Of a stretch of 64,000 nucleotides of DNA, positions 51,818-61,140 are shown piece by piece. Each line of letters begins with the position of its first letter. Position 1 is the first letter of the stretch. The translations under genes were made by a program, and so were the position numbers. The DNA is from an uncultured Dorea sp. (GTDB taxonomy: Bacteria > Bacillota > Clostridia > Lachnospirales > Lachnospiraceae), in contig CAPEBR010000016.1 of assembly GCA_948602995.1 (NCBI GenBank), positions 15,354 to 79,353 of the forward strand. Reading direction: 5' to 3'. The notes under the pieces are model-generated. The model saw nothing but the letters and a program-made list of their open reading frames with translations, ran no database searches and had not been told where the DNA came from.

Positions 51818-51832
51818 ATTCAGTTTTCGAAT
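51818..51832. promoter_or_regulatory. LysR-type operator ATTC-N7-GAAT
   Basis: ATTCAGTTTTCGAAT is a T-N11-A type dyad in the divergent space between a LysR gene and the decarboxylase it probably controls. Similar dyads lie at 54410-54424 and 58736-58750. Confidence 0.55.
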
Positions 51833-51929
51833 ACAGGCAGAGCAAAATCGGAATTGCGATTAGAGGAGGAAAAATTATAGAATAAATTTAACTTCAAAAA
51901 CAAAAAGAGAAGACAAAGGAGGAACAAAA

Positions 51930-53405
51930 ATGGCAAAAATCAATGATCTGAGGTCAGCGCTTGACTATTTAAAGACAATTGATGGTCAGTATGTGGAGAG
52001 TGATGTGGAGGTAGACCCAAGAGCAGAACTCTCAGGCGTATATCGTTACGTTGGAGCAGGCGGTACAGTGGCAAGGCCTACACAGGAAGGCCCGGCAATG
52101 GTTTTCACCAATGTGAAGGGGCATGAAAATGCGAGGGTAGCAATTGGTCTGCTTGCAAGCCGTAAAAGAGTGGGCTATCTTTTAAACGAGAAGCCTGAAA
52201 ATCTGGGCTTTCTGTTAAACAAGGCTGTTGAGAACCCAATCGCACCTGTAGTAGTAGACAATGCGCAGGCAAAGTGCCAGGAGGAAGTACACTATGCAAC
52301 AGAGGAAGGCTTTGATATCCGGAAGCTGATCCCGGCGCCGACGAATACAGAAGAAGATGCAGGACCGTACATAACAATGGGTCTGTGCTATGCATCTGAT
52401 CCCGAGACAAAGGAGTCTGACATTACGATTCACAGATTGTGCCTTCAGAGCAAGGATGAGATTTCCATGTATTTTGTACCGGGTGCCCGCCATCTTGGCG
52501 TATTCAGGGAAAAGGCAGAAGCAATGGGAAAACCCCTTCCGATCTCTATATCCGTAGGAGTTGACCCGGCAATTGAAATTGCAGCATGCTTTGAGCCGCC
52601 TACAACACCGTTGGGATATAATGAACTGGGCGCAGCAGGCGGTATCCGCGGGGAGGCAGTAGAGCTTACACAGTGCCTTACGATTGATGAAAAATGTATT
52701 GCAAATGCAGAGTATGTAATCGAGGGAGAGCTGATTCCTGACGCAAGGATCCGTGAAGACATCCATTCAGATTCAGGAAAGGCAATGCCGGAGTTCCCGG
52801 GATACACTGGAGGAGCACAGGCAGCGCTTCCTATTATCAAGGTAAAAGCAGTTACTACAAGAAAGAATCCGATCATGCAGTCTTGTATCGGGCCAAGCGA
52901 AGAGCATGTAAGCATGGCGGGAATTCCGACAGAGGCAAGCATTATTTCTATGGTAAACCGTGCAATGCCAGGAAAGCTTCAGAATGTATACTGCGCATCC
53001 AGCGGCGGCGGCAAATATATTGCAGTCCTGCAGTTTAAGAAGTCCGTTCCGTCTGATGAAGGACGTCATCGTCAGGCAGCGCTGCTTGCATTCTCTGCAT
53101 TCAGCGAGTTAAAACATGTATTTTTGGTTGATGAGGATGTAGACTGCTTCGACATCAAGGATGTAATGTGGGCTATGACTACCAGGTTCCAGGCAGATAC
53201 GGATATGATTCCGATTCCTGGAGTGAGGTGTCATCCGCTGGATCCGTCAAATGATCCGACCATGTCGCCATCCATCAGAGATCATGGAATCGCATGTAAG
53301 GCAATATTTGACTGTACAGTGCCGTTTGCCCAGAAAGATCGTTTCCATCGTTCAAAATTCAAAGAGTTAGATCCTGCAAAGTGGGTTCCGGAGCTCTTCA
53401 GATAA
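51930..53405 (+). CDS. lpdC: Gallate/protocatechuate decarboxylase, LpdC-type UbiD (first copy)
   Basis: A 491-residue UbiD-family enzyme. The opening DVEVDPRAELSGVYRYVGAG, the RPTQEGPAM block, PAPTNTEEDAGPYIT, EPPTTPLGYNELGAAG, GKAMPEFPGYTGG and IGPSEEHVSMAGIPTEAS match what I recall of Lactobacillus plantarum gallate decarboxylase LpdC and unlike VdcC. It needs prenylated FMN made by UbiX, and decarboxylates gallate or protocatechuate to pyrogallol or catechol. AAAGGAGG precedes the start. A near-identical paralogue lies at 59651. Confidence 0.88.
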   Translation: MAKINDLRSALDYLKTIDGQYVESDVEVDPRAELSGVYRYVGAGGTVARPTQEGPAMVFTNVKGHENARVAIGLLASRKRVGYLLNEKPENLGFLLNKAVENPIAPVVVDNAQAKCQEEVHYATEEGFDIRKLIPAPTNTEEDAGPYITMGLCYASDPETKESDITIHRLCLQSKDEISMYFVPGARHLGVFREKAEAMGKPLPISISVGVDPAIEIAACFEPPTTPLGYNELGAAGGIRGEAVELTQCLTIDEKCIANAEYVIEGELIPDARIREDIHSDSGKAMPEFPGYTGGAQAALPIIKVKAVTTRKNPIMQSCIGPSEEHVSMAGIPTEASIISMVNRAMPGKLQNVYCASSGGGKYIAVLQFKKSVPSDEGRHRQAALLAFSAFSELKHVFLVDEDVDCFDIKDVMWAMTTRFQADTDMIPIPGVRCHPLDPSNDPTMSPSIRDHGIACKAIFDCTVPFAQKDRFHRSKFKELDPAKWVPELFR

Positions 53406-53417
53406 AAAGGACAGGAA

Positions 53418-54314
53418 TTATTCCTTTGACGTTGAACCGAAAAATTTAAACAGAAGCTCCAGAGTCTCCGTTACAGGAGTGCTTTTAAGGCGGATCAGTG
53501 AAGTGTGTGTCAGAATTGTTTCAGTCAGCCGGGCAGATTTCAGAAAAGGATATTTTTCCTTCGAAATCAGCCCGGCTGGCATAAGGGATACGCCGAAGCC
53601 GGCATTTACCATGGACAGAATCTGTTCGTGGCGCTGGTAAATATAGACGAAGTTTGGCTTGGAATGCTCTTCTGTAAAAAGCCTTCGGATGACCTGGTAA
53701 AGGGAAGAGGTTTCATCAAAAACAATAAGCGGATGACGGCTGATTTCAGCTAAAGTGATTGGTTCACTCTCTTTGTGTTTCATGATCTTATCCGTGTAGA
53801 TGAACAGAAGTTCTTCCTCCTGTATACTGGAGTATACATAATTGGACATGTCAAGGCAGTCTGTGCGCACAATCACAGAATCCAGCTTTTTGCTGTGAAG
53901 CAGCTCAAGAAGATTTTTCTGACTTCCCTCCAACAGGTTGATATAAGTATCGGAGGATGCAATCAGACCCTGGAAGATTGCCAAGTCATTGTGGATGTTA
54001 TATTCATGTATTACCGGAAGAATTCCCAGTGAAATTGATTTTTTGGATTTTGGACGGTTAAAGCTGTGGAGGTTGGCCATTAACCGGGCGTAATTTTCTG
54101 AAAAGTTTTCAGCGTATTCTAAGAATAGATGCCCCTCGGGGGTAAGATGGTTTTCCTTATTATCTCTGTGAAAAAGCTTATAGCCCAGCTCCTGTTCCAA
54201 AGACATAATCTGCTTGGACAGGGAGGATTGTGATATATATAATTCCTCAGCAGCATTCGTAAATGTTTTGTATTTTACAACAGCAAGAAAATAGTTAATT
54301 TGGTTCATATTCAT
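53418..54314 (-). CDS. LysR family regulator, divergent from the VdcC-type gene
   Basis: A 298-residue LysR protein with helix-turn-helix MNQINYFLAVVKYKTFTNAAEELY and a C-terminal sensor domain. More distant from the two other LysR proteins of the cluster. It reads away from the decarboxylase gene at 54571, with an ATTC-N7-GAAT dyad in between, and ends just after the first lpdC gene (convergent). Likely regulator of vdcCD and the transporter. Confidence 0.9.
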   Translation of the reverse strand: MNMNQINYFLAVVKYKTFTNAAEELYISQSSLSKQIMSLEQELGYKLFHRDNKENHLTPEGHLFLEYAENFSENYARLMANLHSFNRPKSKKSISLGILPVIHEYNIHNDLAIFQGLIASSDTYINLLEGSQKNLLELLHSKKLDSVIVRTDCLDMSNYVYSSIQEEELLFIYTDKIMKHKESEPITLAEISRHPLIVFDETSSLYQVIRRLFTEEHSKPNFVYIYQRHEQILSMVNAGFGVSLMPAGLISKEKYPFLKSARLTETILTHTSLIRLKSTPVTETLELLFKFFGSTSKE

Positions 54315-54409
54315 AATGAAACACCACCCTCACTCTCCTTAGATTAGTATCTCATAAATTATACTGTTTATGATAAAGCATATTGTACAAAAAACATAGC
54401 AATAAAGCA

Positions 54410-54424
54410 ATTCAATTATGGAAT
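54410..54424. promoter_or_regulatory. LysR-type operator ATTC-N7-GAAT
   Basis: ATTCAATTATGGAAT in the 256-base divergent space 54315-54570. The rest of that space is AT-rich, with no gene. Confidence 0.55.
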
Positions 54425-54570
54425 AATAACTAATCTGAAAAAGAATTGCACGATTCTGTTTTATTTTATAAAATTATCACATAAAACAAAAGCGCTTTGT
54501 TGGATATTTAAAAAATAAGAGGTCAGAAAGGTCAGATGACTGTGTAAAGACCGGTAAGGAGGAAAGAAAC

Positions 54571-56001
54571 GTGGCTAAAGTGTATGAAGGCTTAAGAGAG
54601 TTTTTGCAGACTCTTGAGGAGGAAGGCCAGTTAGTGCGTATAAAAGATGAGGTAATGCCTGAACCGGATATCGGGGCGGCAGGACGTGCAGCGGCAAATA
54701 TGAAAGGGAATGCGCCGGCTATTTTGTTTGAGAAGATTAAAGGTTACAAAGGTAAGGTTGTAACAAATGTTCATGGTTCCTGGGCGAATCACGCATTGAT
54801 GATGGGTATGCAAAAGGATGCAACAACCAAGGAGCAGTTCTTTGAGCTGAACCGCAGATGGGACAAATACCCGGTTGAACCAGAGGTCGTAGCAAGAGAA
54901 GATGCACCGTGTAAAGAAAATGTAGTGGATGAGAATATTAACCTTTTCGAAGTTCTCCCACTTTATAGAATTAATGACCAGGACGGCGGCTTCTTCATCT
55001 CAAAGGCGTCTGTAGTATCCGGCGAGCCTGATGATCCAGAGAATCTGGATAAGATGAATGTCGGTACATACCGTATTCAGGTAAAGGATGTTGACAGAAT
55101 CGGTATTCAGGCGCTGGCAATGCATGATATTGCAGTACAGTTAGAGCAGGCAGAGAGAAAGAATGAAAAACTCCGCGTGGCAATTGCGCTTGGAAATGAT
55201 CCGATCATTACCTTTATGGCTTCAACGCCTATCGCGCATGATCAGAGTGAGTATAAATTTGCCGGAGCACTCCGTGACGGAGTTCCTGTAAAGCTTGTTA
55301 AGGCTGACAAGGCAGAGCATCTGTATGTACCGGCGAGCGCAGAGGTAATTCTGGAAGGATATATTGAGCCGCGTGTAAGAGAGTGTGAAGGGCCGTTTGG
55401 CGAGTTCCCGGGATCCTATTCAGGAGCACGTAACCAGTGTGTTGTTAAGATTGACCATATTACACATAGGACTGATCCGATTTTCGAGAACCTGTACCTT
55501 GGTATTCCGTGGACAGAGATTGATTATCTGATGGCGTTAAATACATCTGTACCACTGTATAAGCAGATCAAAGAAGGCTTCCCGGAGCTGGTTGCCTTGA
55601 ATGCAATGTACATGCATGGTCATGTGGCAATCATTTCCACAAAATGCCGTTATGGCGGATATGGAAAGGGAATTGCTTTCCGCCTGCTGTCAACGCCGCA
55701 CGGCATGCCGTATACAAAGGTAGTGATTGTTGTTGACGAGTATGTAGATCCGTTCAATCTGGAGCAGGTAATGTGGGCGATTGCGTCAAGAGTAAAACCG
55801 GATAAGGATGTTGCGATCATCCCCAACTGTCCGGGTATGCCGCTTGATCCGTCATCCAATCCGGCAGGTATGCATACAAAGATGATTATTGACGCCACAA
55901 CGCCTGTTGCACCGGAGCCGAATCCGCGTTCAGTAGAGCTTCTTGAACCACCTGTGGGGACAGAAAAGTGGGAAGAAATTTTGCGAGATTTAATGAAATA
56001 A
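54571..56001 (+). CDS. vdcC: Non-oxidative hydroxyarylic acid decarboxylase, C subunit (UbiD family)
   Basis: A 476-residue UbiD enzyme of the BsdC/VdcC/ShdC type. Features: NVHGSWANHALMMGM, an ECEGPFGEFPGSYSG motif holding two of the catalytic acids, the preceding arginine region, and the C-terminal CPGMPLDPSS segment. It decarboxylates 4-hydroxybenzoate, vanillate or related acids with prenylated FMN. GTG start after AAGGAGG. The next gene encodes its small D subunit; the B subunit would be the UbiX at 61338. Confidence 0.93.
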   Translation: MAKVYEGLREFLQTLEEEGQLVRIKDEVMPEPDIGAAGRAAANMKGNAPAILFEKIKGYKGKVVTNVHGSWANHALMMGMQKDATTKEQFFELNRRWDKYPVEPEVVAREDAPCKENVVDENINLFEVLPLYRINDQDGGFFISKASVVSGEPDDPENLDKMNVGTYRIQVKDVDRIGIQALAMHDIAVQLEQAERKNEKLRVAIALGNDPIITFMASTPIAHDQSEYKFAGALRDGVPVKLVKADKAEHLYVPASAEVILEGYIEPRVRECEGPFGEFPGSYSGARNQCVVKIDHITHRTDPIFENLYLGIPWTEIDYLMALNTSVPLYKQIKEGFPELVALNAMYMHGHVAIISTKCRYGGYGKGIAFRLLSTPHGMPYTKVVIVVDEYVDPFNLEQVMWAIASRVKPDKDVAIIPNCPGMPLDPSSNPAGMHTKMIIDATTPVAPEPNPRSVELLEPPVGTEKWEEILRDLMK

Positions 56002-56015
56002 AGGAGGTATGGATT

Positions 56016-56222
56016 ATGACTTGTCCACGTTGTAACAGTGAAGATACAAGAGTGATGGTAAAGTCTCCGGTCGGAGACGAATGGGAAGTGTATGTATGTA
56101 ATACATGCTACTATTCATGGAGATCAACAGAAACACCGGACGTCCATGATGTATTCAAATTAAAACCGGAAGATATTCCGAATCTGCAGGTAATTCCTCC
56201 GGTGCCACCGCTTGATAAATAG
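56016..56222 (+). CDS. vdcD: Hydroxyarylic acid decarboxylase small subunit (VdcD/BsdD type)
   Basis: A 68-residue protein with two CxxC pairs (CPRCNSEDTRVMVKSPVG and CNTCYYSWRSTE), ending PVPPLDK. This is the D subunit found with BsdC/VdcC. Start at 56016 follows AAGGAGG, 14 bases after vdcC. It is thought to support activity of the C subunit; the cysteines suggest metal binding. Confidence 0.9.
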   Translation: MTCPRCNSEDTRVMVKSPVGDEWEVYVCNTCYYSWRSTETPDVHDVFKLKPEDIPNLQVIPPVPPLDK

Positions 56223-56242
56223 AATAAAAGGTAGCTATTCAG

Positions 56243-56291
56243 GTCTGTGCAGGGTCTGCCCCGGCAAAGCGGGGGGATTCACTGCACAGAC
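56243..56291 (+). terminator. Nested hairpin between vdcD and the transporter gene
   Basis: GTCTGTGCAG and CTGCACAGAC form an outer stem; inside, CCCCG and CGGGG form a second one. There is no T-run. It may partly terminate or stabilise the vdcCD mRNA before the transporter gene. Confidence 0.5.
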
Positions 56292-56360
56292 TATAAGTAT
56301 AACTATGAAGATGCTGAACAGCTGCAAAGAAACAGAACTTGAGAAAAAGGGGGACTACAA

Positions 56361-57746
56361 ATGAACAAAAAAATAGGCGGCTTAATAGCCGGAATTGCAG
56401 TAGCAGTTATTATTATGCTTCTTCCGCTTGGCGGTTCAGGGCTGGAGCCTGCGGGGCAGAAATGTCTTGCACTCAGTCTGATGACAGTAGTTTTCTGGGC
56501 TGCAGGAGTTGCGCAGTCCGGATTTGTAGGAGGTCTTTATCTGATCCTTCTGATTGTATGGGGTGTTGCAGGACCGGATGCCGTATTTAAGGCGTGGTAT
56601 GGTTCTTCAACAATGTGGATGATTATCGGAGCGTACATGATTGCCGGTGCTGTTAAGGATTCTGGACTGGGAGAGCGTATCGCCTATGCATTCATCAAGA
56701 AGTTTGTACGTTCATACAATGGAATTATTGTTTCTATATTCATCCTTACATTTATTATGAGTGTTATGATTCCGCATCCTTGGCCGAGAGCATTTCTAAT
56801 CATGTCTGTTATGGCCGTTGTAATTAAGAGTGCGAATATACCGAAGGTGGATGCGGTTAAGATCGGATTTACCGTATTTGCATCCTCAGTCCCGGTATCA
56901 CTGATTTTCCTGACCGGTGACAGCACGATTAATCCGCTGGCTGCTTCTTATGCGGCGGATATTAATGTAGGCTGGATTTCATGGTTTAAATATATGGGAG
57001 TTCCGGCGATTGTTGCTTCTATTATAACATTAGGTCTGATCCTTGTTTTATTCAAGCCTTCCCAGCCAGTTACAATTAATTTGGAAGAAATCGAGGAGAA
57101 ACAGAAAGCGCTGGGTTCCTTGACGACAATAGAGAAAAGAACTGCCATCTGGCTTGTAATCGCAGTTGTCCTGTGGCTGACGGATTCAGTTCATGGAATT
57201 AACGTAGGCTGGGTAACGCTTGGCATTGCAATGTGCATGAGCCTTCCGCTTGTGGGTGAGGTTCTTACGCCGAAGTCCTGGGGACAGGTGCCGGTACATG
57301 TTCTCGTGTTCCTGACTTCTGCCATGGCAATTGGAACAGTGGGCGGACAGACAGGTATGAACGCATGGATTGCGGATACGATCCTGCCGGGCAAGATGCC
57401 GGAAAATATGTTTATTCTTGCAATCATGATTGCAGCAGTTGCAGTTGTAGTACATATGTTTATGGGTTCCGTTATAGCTGTTATGGGCGTTGTAATTCCT
57501 TCTGTGCTTGTTGCAGTAGAGCCATTAGGAGTTCCGGCAATTGCAGTAGCACTGATCGTATATGCAGCCATTGCTTCCCACTATATCCTGCCATTCCATC
57601 ATCTTAACATGCTGGTAGGCCAGGGTGAAGAAAATGGTATGTATACCCAGAAGGAGACAATCCGTCTTGGCGCGCCGCTTACGGTTGTTGTATTTATTAT
57701 TGTAGTTGTTGAAGTTATATGGTGGAACATTATTGGACTGCTTTAA
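56361..57746 (+). CDS. SLC13/DASS-type anion transporter
   Basis: A 461-residue integral membrane protein with about 11-12 hydrophobic segments. Internal repeats with STMWMIIGAYMIAGAV, VSLIFLTGDSTINPLA in the first half and HMFMGSVIAVMGVVIPS in the second half resemble divalent-anion:Na+ symporters (citrate, succinate or aromatic acids). Its place between the decarboxylase genes suggests it imports the phenolic acid or exports the product. AGAAAAAGGGGG precedes the start. Confidence 0.85.
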   Translation: MNKKIGGLIAGIAVAVIIMLLPLGGSGLEPAGQKCLALSLMTVVFWAAGVAQSGFVGGLYLILLIVWGVAGPDAVFKAWYGSSTMWMIIGAYMIAGAVKDSGLGERIAYAFIKKFVRSYNGIIVSIFILTFIMSVMIPHPWPRAFLIMSVMAVVIKSANIPKVDAVKIGFTVFASSVPVSLIFLTGDSTINPLAASYAADINVGWISWFKYMGVPAIVASIITLGLILVLFKPSQPVTINLEEIEEKQKALGSLTTIEKRTAIWLVIAVVLWLTDSVHGINVGWVTLGIAMCMSLPLVGEVLTPKSWGQVPVHVLVFLTSAMAIGTVGGQTGMNAWIADTILPGKMPENMFILAIMIAAVAVVVHMFMGSVIAVMGVVIPSVLVAVEPLGVPAIAVALIVYAAIASHYILPFHHLNMLVGQGEENGMYTQKETIRLGAPLTVVVFIIVVVEVIWWNIIGLL

Positions 57747-57774
57747 GAAGCAGGCAGGAGGGGAGGGGCATGTT

Positions 57775-58665
57775 CTATTCTTCCTCCCCTGAAAAATAAT
57801 TATATAAAAGCTCCGCTTCGAGCGGTAAGATCCGGTGCTTTAATTTCGTGATGCCAAGCAGGGTATCTAAGGGTTCTTCCAAAGGATACACAAGCAGATC
57901 CGGAAATACGGATGTATCCACCATGTTTTCGGGGAGAAGTGTGACCCCGAGCCCCGTATCTACCATATTCAGCAGATATAAATGCCGTCCGGCGATAAAT
58001 TTTATCTTTGGTGTGATATTTAACCGATAGAAATAGTCGGCGCATAATTTGTAAATATCGGATTCCTTATTCAGCATAATAAAGGAAAATCCGGACAACA
58101 TCTTCGGTGAAACAGCCGAAAAATCCTCCGGCAGCAGCTCACGATGCTTTTTAGAGCAGACAAAAACAAAGTCATCAGACCGGATCGGATGATATTCATA
58201 AGATTTTTTTGGAACATAATCCAGCCTTAAAATAGCCAGATCAATTTTTTTCGTTGATAAAAGGTGCAGAATCAGATTTTGGTCTCCTTCAGTAATGTTG
58301 ACCTGAATATTGGAAACCTTCTGAAACGAAGCCAGAATCGTCATGATACTGTAATCTGTTATAAGAGGCAGTGTACCTAATGCCACAGTGCCTGCAGGTG
58401 CATTCTCATCAAGAGACGAAAGCTCTCTGATCATGGCTTCATAGGCCTCATTTATTATTTTTGCATATTTAGAGAAAAGATTTCCGCCCGGTGAAAGGGA
58501 GATCTTATTATTGGAACGAACAAAAAGGGCAGTCCCCAGTTCATTTTCCAGAGACTTGATCTGTTTGGAAAGAGCGGACTGGGAAATAAACATCTCTTCT
58601 GCGGCATTTGAAAAACTATTATATTCTAATATGGCTAAAAAATGTTTTATCTGTACAATTGTCAT
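57775..58665 (-). CDS. LysR family regulator (paralogue of the 50.9 kb gene)
   Basis: A 296-residue LysR protein closely similar along its whole length to the one at 50887-51768 (for example MTIVQIKHFLAILEYNSFSN, LFVRSNNKISLSPGGNLF, IKFIAGRHLYLLNMVDTGLG). Divergent from the DUF554 gene and upstream of the second lpdC copy, so it mirrors the first LysR-lpdC pair. Convergent with the transporter gene. Confidence 0.92.
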   Translation of the reverse strand: MTIVQIKHFLAILEYNSFSNAAEEMFISQSALSKQIKSLENELGTALFVRSNNKISLSPGGNLFSKYAKIINEAYEAMIRELSSLDENAPAGTVALGTLPLITDYSIMTILASFQKVSNIQVNITEGDQNLILHLLSTKKIDLAILRLDYVPKKSYEYHPIRSDDFVFVCSKKHRELLPEDFSAVSPKMLSGFSFIMLNKESDIYKLCADYFYRLNITPKIKFIAGRHLYLLNMVDTGLGVTLLPENMVDTSVFPDLLVYPLEEPLDTLLGITKLKHRILPLEAELLYNYFSGEEE

Positions 58666-58735
58666 ATGCGTTTACCTCTTCTTTTTATTATAATTTTGAA
58701 ATAAATGAAAATCAATTCTTTTTTCTGCTTACCGG

Positions 58736-58750
58736 TTTCCTTTTTGGAAT
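58736..58750. promoter_or_regulatory. LysR-type operator, TTTC-N7-GAAT variant
   Basis: TTTCCTTTTTGGAAT in the divergent space between the third LysR gene and the DUF554 gene; same geometry as the dyads at 51818 and 54410 with one base changed. Confidence 0.45.
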
Positions 58751-58873
58751 GCTTTGCAGGAGAAAGACGATTTGCATCCCGAACTAGAACAAAATATAAT
58801 AAAACTAGAAATTGACAGACATGTTATGAAACGTTAACTAAGTCTGCAGACAAAAGAAAGGAGGAGGCAAAGG

Positions 58874-59605
58874 ATGCCGATAGGAGTAATTATTAATGCG
58901 TTGTCAGTCGTGACAGGAGGAGTTCTCGGGGCGCTTTTGGGCAATAAGCTCAGCGATGACTTTAAGACGAAGATCAATATGATATTCGGATCATGTTCTA
59001 TGGCTATGGGAATCAGTTCCATTGTACTGATGAAAAATATGCCGGCTGTTGTATTTTCGGTAATCATAGGTACAGCGCTTGGACTTGCCATTCATCTGGG
59101 TGATAAGATTAATGTTGCGGGCGCAGGAATGCAGAAAGTCATTTCGAAGTTTGTAAAAGCGGACAACTCCGGGATTCCCCAGGAAGAGTTCATGGCTACG
59201 CTGATTACCGTGATCGTATTATTTTGTTCAAGCGGTACAGGGATCTATGGTGCAATTGTATCAGGCATGAGCGGTGACCACAGTATCTTGATTGCAAAGT
59301 CCATACTTGACCTGTTTACAGCTATGATCTTTGCATGTACTTTGGGAATGGTTGTTTCAGCGATTGCGGTTCCCCAGTTTGTGATATTCCTGATACTTTT
59401 CCTGTGTGCGGGACTGATTTTTCCGCTTACTACACCGGACATGATTAACGACTTTAAAGCCTGTGGCGGTATACTGATGCTTGCGACCGGATTCCGGATG
59501 ATTAAGGTGAAGATGTTTCCGACAGCGGATATGATACCGGCAATGGTGATTGTAATGCCAATTAGCTACATATGGATGACCTATGTTCTTCCACTGGTAA
59601 GCTAG
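58874..59605 (+). CDS. DUF554 family membrane protein
   Basis: A 243-residue protein with about six to seven membrane segments and the motifs LSVVTGGVLGALLGNKL and FCSSGTGIYGAIVSGMSGD typical of DUF554. Function is unknown; some relatives accompany transport genes. It lies 45 bases before the second lpdC gene and may be in the same transcript. GAAAGGAGGAGG precedes the start. Could be a transporter for phenolics, but this is a guess. Confidence 0.85.
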   Translation: MPIGVIINALSVVTGGVLGALLGNKLSDDFKTKINMIFGSCSMAMGISSIVLMKNMPAVVFSVIIGTALGLAIHLGDKINVAGAGMQKVISKFVKADNSGIPQEEFMATLITVIVLFCSSGTGIYGAIVSGMSGDHSILIAKSILDLFTAMIFACTLGMVVSAIAVPQFVIFLILFLCAGLIFPLTTPDMINDFKACGGILMLATGFRMIKVKMFPTADMIPAMVIVMPISYIWMTYVLPLVS

Positions 59606-59617
59606 AGCGTGTTTGAA
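59603..59617. repeat. Solo left end of the 160-bp miniature element
   Basis: TAGAGCGTGTTTGAA matches the TA plus left end of the elements at 30989 and 48700, and supplies the stop codon of the DUF554 gene (TAG). The rest of the element is missing; a footprint of excision or a deletion relic. Confidence 0.6.
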
Positions 59618-59650
59618 ACGAAATATGATAATAGATGCGGAGGTTAAAAA

Positions 59651-61126
59651 ATGGCAAAAATATATGATTTGAGATCAGCACTGGATTTTCTGAAAACAAA
59701 AGAGGGACAGTATATTGAAACAGATGTGGAGGTAGACCCAAGGGCAGAGCTGTCCGGCGTATACCGGTATGTGGGAGCCGGAGGAACGGTAGCAAGGCCG
59801 ACCCAGGAGGGACCGGCGATGGTGTTCAATAATATCAAAGGACACCCGGATGCAAGAGTGGCAATCGGGCTTCTTGCAAGTCGCAAAAGAGTAGGTTATC
59901 TTCTGGGCGCGAAGCCGGAGCGCCTGGGGGCTCTGCTGAATCAGGCAGTACAGAGCCCGGTTGCTCCGGTTGTGATTGACAATTCAAAGGCAAAGTGCCA
60001 GGAGGTTGTCCATTATGCCACGGATCCGGATTTTGATATCAGAAAACTGATCCCGGCTCCGACTAATACAGAGGAGGACGCAGGACCTTATATTACAATG
60101 GGGCTTTGCTATGCATCAGATCCGGAGACAAAGGAATCTGACATCACGATTCACAGACTGTGCCTGCAGAGCAAAGACGAGATTACCATGTTCTTTACAC
60201 CTGGTGCGCGCCATCTGGGAGTGTTCAGAGAGAAGGCGGAAGCACTGGGCAGACCCCTTCCGATCTCCATCTCTGTTGGTGTTGATCCGGCAATTGAGAT
60301 TGCAGCATGTTTTGAGCCGCCCACAACCCCGTTGGGATATAACGAGCTGGGTGCAGCCGGAGCCATCCGGAAAGAAGCTGTTGAGATGACAAAATGTCTC
60401 ACAATCGAGGAAAATTGTATTGCAAATGCAGAATATGTAATAGAGGGAGAACTGATTCCGGATGCCCGCATCCGTGAGGATGTGAATACAGACACCGGAA
60501 AGGCAATGCCGGAATTCCCGGGATACACTGGCGGGGCACAGCCTGCGCTTCCAGTTATCAAGGTAAAAGCAGTTACTACCAGGAAGAATCCAGTCATGCA
60601 GTCCTGTATCGGGCCAAGCGAGGAGCATGTAAGCATGGCCGGAATTCCGACAGAAGCAAGCATTCTTTCCATGGTTGAACGTGCAATGCCGGGCAAGCTT
60701 CAGAATGTATACTGCGCGTCAAGCGGCGGCGGAAAATTCGTTGCGGTTATGCAGTTTAAGAAGTCAATCCCTTCTGACGAGGGACGCCAGCGTCAGGCGG
60801 CGCTTCTGGCATTTTCAGCGTTCAGCGAACTGAAGCATGTATTTCTTGTTGATGAGGACGTGGACTGTTTTGATATAAAGGATGTAGTATGGGCCATGAC
60901 TACAAGATTCCAGGCAGATGTGGACATGATTCCGATTCCAGGAGTGCGGTGTCATCCGTTAGACCCGTCTAATGACCCGTCTGTTTCACCGTCAGTAAGA
61001 GACCACGGAATTGCATGCAAGGCAATTTTTGACTGTACCGTACCATTTGCAGAAAAGGCACGTTTCCAGCGTTCAAAGTTTAAAGAATTAGATCCAGCTC
61101 ACTGGGTTCCCGGATTATTTCAATAA
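59651..61126 (+). CDS. lpdC: Gallate/protocatechuate decarboxylase, LpdC-type UbiD (second copy)
   Basis: A 491-residue enzyme, same length and without gaps against the copy at 51930; most residues are identical, including all motif blocks (RPTQEGPAM, EPPTTPLGYNELGAAG, GKAMPEFPGYTGG, IGPSEEHVSMAGIPTEAS). Differences cluster in residues 60-100 and near the end. GCGGAGG precedes the start. It is the copy nearest to UbiX and LpdD. The duplication may give enzymes with different substrate range or control. Confidence 0.88.
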   Translation: MAKIYDLRSALDFLKTKEGQYIETDVEVDPRAELSGVYRYVGAGGTVARPTQEGPAMVFNNIKGHPDARVAIGLLASRKRVGYLLGAKPERLGALLNQAVQSPVAPVVIDNSKAKCQEVVHYATDPDFDIRKLIPAPTNTEEDAGPYITMGLCYASDPETKESDITIHRLCLQSKDEITMFFTPGARHLGVFREKAEALGRPLPISISVGVDPAIEIAACFEPPTTPLGYNELGAAGAIRKEAVEMTKCLTIEENCIANAEYVIEGELIPDARIREDVNTDTGKAMPEFPGYTGGAQPALPVIKVKAVTTRKNPVMQSCIGPSEEHVSMAGIPTEASILSMVERAMPGKLQNVYCASSGGGKFVAVMQFKKSIPSDEGRQRQAALLAFSAFSELKHVFLVDEDVDCFDIKDVVWAMTTRFQADVDMIPIPGVRCHPLDPSNDPSVSPSVRDHGIACKAIFDCTVPFAEKARFQRSKFKELDPAHWVPGLFQ

Positions 61127-61140
61127 TTAGGGAGAAATCG

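Noticed and set aside
57365..57607. 80-aa cysteine-rich protein within the transporter gene
   Set aside because: It is an out-of-frame shadow of the SLC13-type permease; the composition follows from the hydrophobic codons of the real frame.
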